A stretch of 64,000 nucleotides of DNA from Anaerolineaceae bacterium (GTDB lineage: Bacteria; Chloroflexota; Anaerolineae; Aggregatilineales; Phototrophicaceae), in NCBI GenBank assembly GCA_020634115.1, contig JACKCH010000018.1, positions 111,974 through 175,973 on the forward strand, written 5' to 3'. A model generated the notes under the pieces. The model did no database searches. It was not told where the DNA came from and was given only the letters and a program-made list of their open reading frames with translations. Positions within the stretch are counted from its first letter, which is position 1, and every line of letters begins with the position of its first letter. A program made the position numbers and the translations under genes. Shown piece after piece: positions 58,303-64,000 of this stretch.

Positions 58303-61035
58303 ATGACTACAACTCCAAATAATGGAGCTAAAAACCACAAGTGGGTCTATCTATTTACTGACGTTGCCCAGGCAGAACAGGCTGTTGGTGGTGAATGGGA
58401 GGGTGTGCGTGCTTTACTCGGTGGCAAAGGCGCGAACTTGGCCGAGATGACGCGCATTGGCGTGCCGGTACCGCCTGGCTTCACGGTTACGACCGAGGCG
58501 TGCAACGCCTACCTCGCTAATCACAACACGTTCCCCGAGGGAATGTGGGATCAGGTGTTAGAGTCGCTAAAAGATGTTGAAAAGCAGGCTGGCAAGAAGT
58601 TTGGTGACGCTAAGAATCCACTGCTGGTTTCCGTGCGTTCCGGCGCGAAGTTCTCGATGCCGGGTATGATGGACACTGTCCTGAATCTGGGAATGAATGA
58701 TGAAACCGCCGCCAGCATGGTCAACCTGACCGGGGACGAACGGTTTGTCTATGATGCGTACCGTCGCCTGGTGCAGATGTTTGGCTCGGTCGTGATGAAT
58801 ATTCATGATGAGGCTTTTGAAGATTACCTCACCGTCGTGAAAAAAGAGAAAGGTGTCAACTCCGATACCGAACTCAACGCGGCGGACTGGAAGAAAATCA
58901 CGGAAGAATTCAAGAAAATCTTTAAGCAGGAAATTGGCAAACCCTTCCCGGAAGACCCGTTTGAGCAGATGAAACTGGCGATTGAAGCGGTCTTCAAATC
59001 CTGGAATGGGAAACGTGCCATTGACTACCGGAACGCAGCCAAAATTGCGCATGACCTGGGAACCGGCGTCAACATCGTGACGATGGTCTTCGGTAATATG
59101 GGCGACACCTCTGGTACTGGTGTGGCTTTCACCCGTAACCCGGCCACCGGCGAAAAAGTCCTGTTTGGCGACTACCTGATGAATGCTCAGGGTGAAGATG
59201 TGGTGGCTGGTATTCGGAATACCCAGCCGATTGCGGAACTGGAAAAAGACAGCCCTAAAGTTTTTGCCCAATTCGTGGACATTGCGAACAAGCTGGAAGC
59301 GCACTACGAGAACATGCAGGATGTCGAATTTACCATTGAAAACGGTAATTTCTGGATGCTGCAAACCCGTGATGGCAAGCGTACCGCTCGCGCCGAAATC
59401 CGCATTGCTGTTGAGATGGCGGAAGAGGGTGTAATTTCCCGTCAAGTTGCTGTGCAGCGGGTTAAACCTGCCCATATCTCCCAACTTCTGCACCCGCAAT
59501 TCGATCTGGAGCAGAAAAAAGCCAGCGTTCAATCTGGCCGCATGATTGCTAGTGGTGTCAACGCCTCCCCTGGCGCGGCGGTTGGTGTAGTTGCTTTTGA
59601 CGCTGACCTGGCCGAGGAATGGGGCAAAGCCGGTAAAAACGTGATTATGGTGCGCCCGGAAACCAAGCCGGATGATGTGCATGGTATGCTGGCCTCGAAG
59701 GGTATTCTCACCAGCCGGGGTGGCGCGACCAGCCATGCGGCAGTCGTCGCCCGGCAGTTCGGTGTGCCGTGCGTTTGCGGTGCTGAGGCGCTCAATATTG
59801 ATGTCAAGAGCCGCATTATGACGGTAGGTGAATCAGTCGTTCGTGAAGGCGATGTGATCTCGATTGACGGTAGTGTCGGTGAAGTGTTTGTCGGTGAAAT
59901 CTCGATGGTTGAGCCGGATTTTGAACGCGAAACCTATCTACAGACACTCCTGGGTTGGGCTGATGAAATCCGCCGCCTGGATGTGTATGCCAACGCTGAC
60001 TATCCGGCTGATGCCCGCCGTGCCCGTGAATATGGCGCTCGTGGGATTGGTCTGTGCCGGACAGAGCATATGTTCTTCCAGGAAGAACGGTTGCCCATCG
60101 TACAGGCCATGATTTTGTCTGCACCCAACAGCGATCAAGAAGCTGTTGAACTGGAAAAACTGCTGCCCTTCCAGCAGGATGATTTCTACGGTATTTTCAA
60201 GGCGATGGACGGCCTCCCGGTCATTATCCGCCTGATTGACCCACCGCTGCATGAGTTTATGCCTGACCACGAACAACTGCTGGTGCGGGCGACTGAACTC
60301 CGCGCGAAAGGTGATAATCCTAAGGAACTGGCGCATGTCGAAGAGATGATGCACGCCGTTGAGGCGCTGCGCGAATTCAACCCGATGCTGGGCTTCCGGG
60401 GTGTGCGTCTGGGTATCCTGCGTCCGGGAATCAACGCGATGCAGGCGCGGGCGATCTTCAAAGCGGCCTGCCAGCTGGTGAAGGAAGGCGTGGATGTCCA
60501 TCCTGAGGTCATGATCCCCGTGACCGGCCACAAGAATGAAGTGAAGATTATCCGCGAACTGGTTGAGCGCATCGGCAAAGAAGTCATGGCCGAAGAAAAC
60601 GTGACTCTGAAATACAAGATTGGTACGATGATCGAGCTACCGCGTGCCGCGATTACCGCCGATGAGATGGCTGAATACGCCGAGTTCTTCTCCTTCGGTA
60701 CGAACGACCTGACTCAGACCACATTCGGCATCAGCCGTGACGACGCAGAAGGGAAGTTCCTGTTGGAATATGTGGAAACCGGCATTTTACCGGCGAATCC
60801 CTTCCAGGTTATTGATGAGGCTGGTGTCGGCTATCTGGTAGACCTGGCGGCCAAGAAGGGGCGGGCGACTCGTCCTGGTATTGAGATTGGTATCTGCGGT
60901 GAGCATGGTGGTGATCCGCAAAGCGTTCACTTCTGCCATCGTGTTGGCTTGGACTATGTAAGCTGCTCCCCGTTCCGTGTGCCGATTGCACGTCTGGCCG
61001 CAGCCCACGCCGCTCTGGAAGACTTAGGCAAGTAA
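58303..61035 (+). CDS. ppdK: Pyruvate, phosphate dikinase
   Basis: A 910-residue PPDK. The nucleotide-binding part has GGKGANLAEMTRIGVPVPPG and SVRSGAKFSMPGMMDTVLN. The phospho-histidine domain has LTSRGGATSHAAVVARQFG (about 465-483). The C-terminal PEP/pyruvate barrel ends with the active-site segment GICGEHGGDP. It interconverts pyruvate + ATP + Pi and PEP + AMP + PPi. ATG 58303 with GAAGGAG is chosen over an in-frame ATG at 58234. With pckA and mdh it forms a PEP-node cluster. Confidence 0.97.
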   Translation: MTTTPNNGAKNHKWVYLFTDVAQAEQAVGGEWEGVRALLGGKGANLAEMTRIGVPVPPGFTVTTEACNAYLANHNTFPEGMWDQVLESLKDVEKQAGKKFGDAKNPLLVSVRSGAKFSMPGMMDTVLNLGMNDETAASMVNLTGDERFVYDAYRRLVQMFGSVVMNIHDEAFEDYLTVVKKEKGVNSDTELNAADWKKITEEFKKIFKQEIGKPFPEDPFEQMKLAIEAVFKSWNGKRAIDYRNAAKIAHDLGTGVNIVTMVFGNMGDTSGTGVAFTRNPATGEKVLFGDYLMNAQGEDVVAGIRNTQPIAELEKDSPKVFAQFVDIANKLEAHYENMQDVEFTIENGNFWMLQTRDGKRTARAEIRIAVEMAEEGVISRQVAVQRVKPAHISQLLHPQFDLEQKKASVQSGRMIASGVNASPGAAVGVVAFDADLAEEWGKAGKNVIMVRPETKPDDVHGMLASKGILTSRGGATSHAAVVARQFGVPCVCGAEALNIDVKSRIMTVGESVVREGDVISIDGSVGEVFVGEISMVEPDFERETYLQTLLGWADEIRRLDVYANADYPADARRAREYGARGIGLCRTEHMFFQEERLPIVQAMILSAPNSDQEAVELEKLLPFQQDDFYGIFKAMDGLPVIIRLIDPPLHEFMPDHEQLLVRATELRAKGDNPKELAHVEEMMHAVEALREFNPMLGFRGVRLGILRPGINAMQARAIFKAACQLVKEGVDVHPEVMIPVTGHKNEVKIIRELVERIGKEVMAEENVTLKYKIGTMIELPRAAITADEMAEYAEFFSFGTNDLTQTTFGISRDDAEGKFLLEYVETGILPANPFQVIDEAGVGYLVDLAAKKGRATRPGIEIGICGEHGGDPQSVHFCHRVGLDYVSCSPFRVPIARLAAAHAALEDLGK

Positions 61036-61069
61036 CGAGGGATCGTTCCCTTAATCCTCTTTCTGGTAG

Positions 61070-61104
61070 CCTGCTGGGGGCAGTTCTTTTCCGCCCCTGG
61101 CAGG
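61070..61104. terminator. Hairpin between convergent ppdK and phosphatase genes
   Basis: CCTGC and GGGGC (61070-61074, 61077-61081) pair with GCCCC and GCAGG (61093-61097, 61100-61104) with a 2-by-2 internal loop. It can serve both directions; no long T run is present. Confidence 0.55.
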
Positions 61105-61106
61105 CA

Positions 61107-61721
61107 TCATGATTCCTGGGGCCAGTGGGGCATTGCGGCGGCTTCAGTCATCTGCCAGGACTGGTTCGTGTATTCCAGCGTGGTCATTGAAGTATTCGGC
61201 AGGTGAAGCCCATCTAAGCGTGGGTCGTTCTTGAACAGTCGCTCTAATAACAGGCGCAGTGTGCCGCCGTGTGAGACGACCAGCACCTCGTCTCCGGTGG
61301 CCTGTTCCAGCAGGGATTGCCAGGCACTGAACGCTCGATTTTGCAGGTCGCGCCGCGACTCGCCGTTCGGAACGGTATAATTCCACTTGTCACGCTCGAA
61401 TTGTGCGTATTCGACAGGGTATTTCACGTGAATTTCATCCCGTGTGAGTCCCTGGAAAATGCCCAGGCTGAACTCACGCCAGCGTGGGTCGGGGTGGGGG
61501 TCAATGCCCAGCGCTTTCCCGATAATACTGGCTGTATCCCAGGCGCGTGAAAGGTCACTGCTGTGGATTTCCATGACCGGCCTTGCCTGGAGATGGGTTG
61601 CGAGCGCCTGAGCTTGCGCCAGCCCGGTCTTGTTCAGGGGGACAACGGCCTGTCCCTGCCAGCGGCGTTGTATGTTCCAGTCAGTTTCTCCGTGCCGGAT
61701 CAGTATGACTCGTTGCACCAA
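61107..61721 (-). CDS. Histidine phosphatase family protein (phosphoglycerate mutase-like)
   Basis: A 204-residue protein. The catalytic motif is LIRHGETDWN (7-16) with the second Arg in HSSDLSRAWDTA (about 54-65), Glu in WREFSLGIFQG and the second His in VVSHGGTLRLLL (about 151-162). Substrates of this family range from phosphosugars to alpha-ribazole phosphate, and no cobalamin genes are nearby to support the latter. It ends about 70 bp from the convergent ppdK stop. Confidence 0.88.
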   Translation of the reverse strand: MVQRVILIRHGETDWNIQRRWQGQAVVPLNKTGLAQAQALATHLQARPVMEIHSSDLSRAWDTASIIGKALGIDPHPDPRWREFSLGIFQGLTRDEIHVKYPVEYAQFERDKWNYTVPNGESRRDLQNRAFSAWQSLLEQATGDEVLVVSHGGTLRLLLERLFKNDPRLDGLHLPNTSMTTLEYTNQSWQMTEAAAMPHWPQES

Positions 61722-61818
61722 GACGATTCCCCTTTCCGATCAGGCTTGACGTGTCGCCTGAAGAGCGGCAAAATTGAGTAAGTTGAGCCAGTTTACCAAA
61801 CACAGGAGCAAAATTTCA

Positions 61819-62136
61819 GTGAGAACCAGTGAAAAAATCAGCACGAATCACCATCCTATGGTCCTGGTGGTTTCTCTCGTTGCCGGGTTGGGCTTTATTC
61901 TGATGACTCTTTCTCTGGGAGTAGGCGTTATCCAGGGAAGTGCGGCTGATGCCAATACGATCGGCCTGGTGTTTGCCGGCGGGCTGCTGCTGCTGATTCT
62001 GGGCAGCGTGAGTTGGTTCGCAATTGTCCAGCCGCACAAGCACTTTGATGACATTAACGTGCCGCAGTATACCGGTCATCATCACGAAGAACACCATGAC
62101 GACCATGTCAAAGACGCCGAAGCGGCTCACGGGTAG
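61819..62136 (+). CDS. Small two-helix membrane protein with His/Asp-rich tail
   Basis: A 105-residue protein I do not recognise. Two membrane helices (about 15-40 and 49-72) are followed by a short tail with HHHEEHHDDH near the C-terminus, which could bind metal ions. I propose GTG 61819, with AGGAG 10 bp upstream, over the in-frame TTG at 61774. It lies upstream of gene 62142 and era. Confidence 0.55.
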   Translation: MRTSEKISTNHHPMVLVVSLVAGLGFILMTLSLGVGVIQGSAADANTIGLVFAGGLLLLILGSVSWFAIVQPHKHFDDINVPQYTGHHHEEHHDDHVKDAEAAHG

Positions 62137-62141
62137 ACGCA

Positions 62142-62660
62142 TTGCCTGGGCGTAACATTCCCGAACAACAACCGATTGGCGACGAGTTTAGCGGTGCGGT
62201 TCTCCAGGTTGGCGCTTCACAGCTTTTAACGCGATCAATAGACCTGGATGCACCGGTTATCGTGAGCGGCGCGTTCATCATCCGTTATGGTGTGTGTTTC
62301 CTGGGGCGTTCGCATCTGTCTCTTGTGCCGGGGTTGGTGGCGCTGGAATACGGCGAGATGCTCACGGGCGAGGATGCCTGGACGTTTATTTTTAAGCGCA
62401 GCAATCTGCACCCGCGTAGTGATGTGTTGGGGCGGCGCAGCGACGGTGAAGCGGACATGGTGCCGGTGAAGCAGTTTGACCTCAGTCTGCCGCCAGACGT
62501 GCTGGTCTATACCAGCGCAGAAGCCACACTCCCGGCAGCGCGTCCGGTGGCGTTAATTACCGATTCTGCTGATGATATTCCCGAACGTCTTTTACACTAT
62601 CTCCCTGTATATGCATCTATAGCCGAATGGCAAACGGAAAACACTCATGACGGAACATGA
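62142..62660 (+). CDS. Conserved-looking protein of unknown function overlapping era
   Basis: A 172-residue soluble protein I do not recognise. It is beta-rich in the middle (PVIVSGAFIIRYGVCFLG) with no catalytic motif I can name. The start is uncertain: TTG 62142 opens the frame 5 bp after the preceding stop, without a ribosome binding site. Its last 14 bases overlap the era start, so it is translated with era. Confidence 0.5.
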   Translation: MPGRNIPEQQPIGDEFSGAVLQVGASQLLTRSIDLDAPVIVSGAFIIRYGVCFLGRSHLSLVPGLVALEYGEMLTGEDAWTFIFKRSNLHPRSDVLGRRSDGEADMVPVKQFDLSLPPDVLVYTSAEATLPAARPVALITDSADDIPERLLHYLPVYASIAEWQTENTHDGT

Positions 62661-63603
62661 TCTGGACAGCGTGTTTCAGGATGACTGGCCGGATGACCAC
62701 CGTTCCGGTCTGGTCGCGGTGGTAGGCCGTCCGAATGTGGGCAAGTCCACCCTGATTAATGCCATCCTGGGGCAAAAAATCGCTATTGTCACCCCTAAAC
62801 CGCAGACCACCCGCAAGCAGCAGCTCGGCATTTTCACCGTCGAACACGGCCAGATTGTCTTTGTGGATACGCCGGGACTGCACAAGCCCCACCACAAGCT
62901 CGGTGAGTTTATGGTGAGCGATGCGGAGTCCGCGCTGCGCGATGCCGACCTGATTCTGTGGGTGCTGGATGTTTCAACCGGGCCGCAAGAAGGGGATAAC
63001 CATATCGCGGAGACTGTCGCGCGACTGCGTGGGAATACCCCCGTGATTCTGGTACTAAATAAGGCCGATTTGCTTTCCGATGAAAACCACAAGGCGCGGA
63101 TAGCCGCGTACACCGCTCTGATTCCGCATGAACAGGTCTTGCTGGTCAGCGCCTTACAGAACAGCGGCGTGACTGAACTCGTGACCGATCTACTGGCGCG
63201 ATTGCCCCTCGGCCCGCGCTATTATCCGGTTGACCAGGTGAGTGAAGCCAACATGCGCTTTATTGCCTCCGAGATTATCCGGGAAAAGATCATTCTCCTC
63301 ACTGAGAAGGAAATCCCGTATTCTGTCGCGGTGGAAATTGAAGAATACAAGGAACGCTCGGAAGATATGACCTATATTGGGGCGGTGGTCTATGTTGAGC
63401 GCGACTCGCAAAAGGGAATCATCATTGGCAAGAGCGGGGCGATGATTAAACAGATTGGCGCCGAGTCCCGCGCTGAACTCCAGGAAGAGCTGGGAACCCA
63501 GGTGTATCTTGACCTGCGGGTGAAGGTGCTTAAAAACTGGCGCAGCGACGAAGCCCTCATGCGGCGGCTGGGCTACCGGATGCCGAAGGACGACAAGCAA
63601 TAG
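62647..63603 (+). CDS. era: GTPase Era
   Basis: A 318-residue Era. G1 is GRPNVGKSTLIN (about 28-39), G2 includes PQTTRKQQLG, G3 DTPG, G4 NKAD. The C-terminal KH domain has GIIIGKSGAMIKQIG (about 258-272) and the LRVKVLKNWR end. Era binds the 3' end of 16S rRNA during 30S assembly. It overlaps the upstream unknown gene by 14 bases; recO and rnc, frequent neighbours, are not seen. Confidence 0.96.
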   Translation: MTEHDLDSVFQDDWPDDHRSGLVAVVGRPNVGKSTLINAILGQKIAIVTPKPQTTRKQQLGIFTVEHGQIVFVDTPGLHKPHHKLGEFMVSDAESALRDADLILWVLDVSTGPQEGDNHIAETVARLRGNTPVILVLNKADLLSDENHKARIAAYTALIPHEQVLLVSALQNSGVTELVTDLLARLPLGPRYYPVDQVSEANMRFIASEIIREKIILLTEKEIPYSVAVEIEEYKERSEDMTYIGAVVYVERDSQKGIIIGKSGAMIKQIGAESRAELQEELGTQVYLDLRVKVLKNWRSDEALMRRLGYRMPKDDKQ

Positions 63604-63615
63604 CCTGCTTGCTGC

Positions 63616-64000
63616 CTAAGGTGAGGGTGACATTTCCGAGTACAGTTTGCCGCCGAATTCTGCGACCAGCTTGCTATCCAGTTCGTTAGCGTAGGCTGCC
63701 ATCTGGATGATTGCGTTTTGAATCCGTGCCTGGTCCAGTCCTGACAGCTTCATTTCTGAAAACAGGTAGACAATATCCAGGTAGACCCCAAGAGTGGCAC
63801 TGGTGAGCTGTAAGTTCAGTTCAAGCAGGCGCTGATAAAGGGGTAACCGTACATTTTCCGGGGGCATCTGTAGTAAAGGAGAAAGCACCTGGAAGTAGTT
63901 CACATCATTCTGGGTTGAAATGTAGACTTCCAAGATGGTGGAACCTTGTCTGAACGTCCAGCCGTAGCCACTTTCTGTGGATAAGCGTGCCCGGCCAACA
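63616..64000 (-). CDS. YbjN/type III chaperone-like fold protein, 5' end outside window
   Basis: The frame is open from the right edge to TAG at 63616-63618, so at least 127 residues are present and the start lies beyond the window. The visible part reads with a YGWTFRQGSTILEVYIS strand region, then VNYFQVLSPLLQMPPENV and LNLQLTSATLGVYLDIVYLF, an order like YbjN or CesT-type proteins. These act as chaperones or regulators; here the role is unknown. It is convergent with era, 12 bp away. Confidence 0.55.
   Translation of the reverse strand, partial: VGRARLSTESGYGWTFRQGSTILEVYISTQNDVNYFQVLSPLLQMPPENVRLPLYQRLLELNLQLTSATLGVYLDIVYLFSEMKLSGLDQARIQNAIIQMAAYANELDSKLVAEFGGKLYSEMSPSP

Noticed and set aside
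58567..59736. A 389-codon frame antisense to ppdK
   Set aside because: Fully inside ppdK, rich in His and Phe as expected from reversed PPDK codons, with no domain and no ribosome binding site.

Overview
The window looks like a chromosomal segment of a Chloroflexota bacterium, most likely class Anaerolineae. This is inferred from gene content and not from a marker tree. Pointers are the paired YYY-type and Agl23-type (TIGR03662/TIGR03663-like) giant membrane proteins, an Agl23-like protein fused to NHL repeats, PPC and SH3b secreted proteins with Thr/Pro-rich linkers, DUF971, a CpXC zinc protein, an ATP-type PEP carboxykinase beside pyruvate phosphate dikinase, and a nusA-ylxR-infB-rbfA-nrnA order without rimP. 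The DNA is moderately GC-rich. I see no transposase, integrase, phage gene or CRISPR array.

Layout. 1-8089 (+): three polytopic glycosyltransferase-like (GT-C) membrane proteins with an ECF sigma/anti-sigma pair between them. 8090-14048 (+): a transcription/translation operon behind a very good promoter and a leader hairpin. 14049-31000 (mostly -): a long reverse-strand block with a nucleotidyltransferase-like protein, a PPC/lectin-like exported protein, methyltransferases, argS, an NAD-dependent epimerase, an ABC exporter, a degenerate glycosidase-like lipoprotein, thrB, an orphan histidine kinase, a large glycosidase-like protein and a lipoprotein. 31116-37984 (+): DUF971 with an unknown partner, a carbohydrate ABC importer (binding protein and two permeases, no ATPase), an SH3b lipoprotein and a beta-propeller protein. 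37985-38507: a 523-bp gene-free stretch with heptamer repeat arrays and a foldable core. 38508-44710: an SH3b/beta-lactamase-like protein (-), tRNA-Leu(CAG) (+), a CpXC protein, a GAF-PAS histidine kinase and a ROK kinase (-). 44842-48200 (+): mutS and an ArsR-DUF2087 regulator. 48206-52964 (-): a GNAT acetyltransferase and a recJ-glycosidase-DUF1385 operon. 53056-64000: fmt, a PPP-type phosphatase, malate dehydrogenase, PEP carboxykinase, ppdK, a histidine phosphatase, two small unknown genes, era, and a gene running off the right edge.

Genes working together. mdh, pckA and ppdK control the oxaloacetate-PEP-pyruvate node and lie side by side, with pckA and ppdK divergent. The infB block supplies transcription elongation, initiation, ribosome maturation and RNA decay factors. 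The importer, ROK kinase and several glycosidase-like proteins suggest a heterotroph living on polysaccharides or oligosaccharides.

Non-coding structure is the least ordinary part. There is a dispersed family of short palindromes starting GTAGGG, arrays of degenerate 7-bp repeats, several sigma-70-like promoters whose -10 is TACAAT, and two genes that look leaderless. No complete new defence or biosynthetic system is evident; the best leads are these elements and a few unusual proteins.
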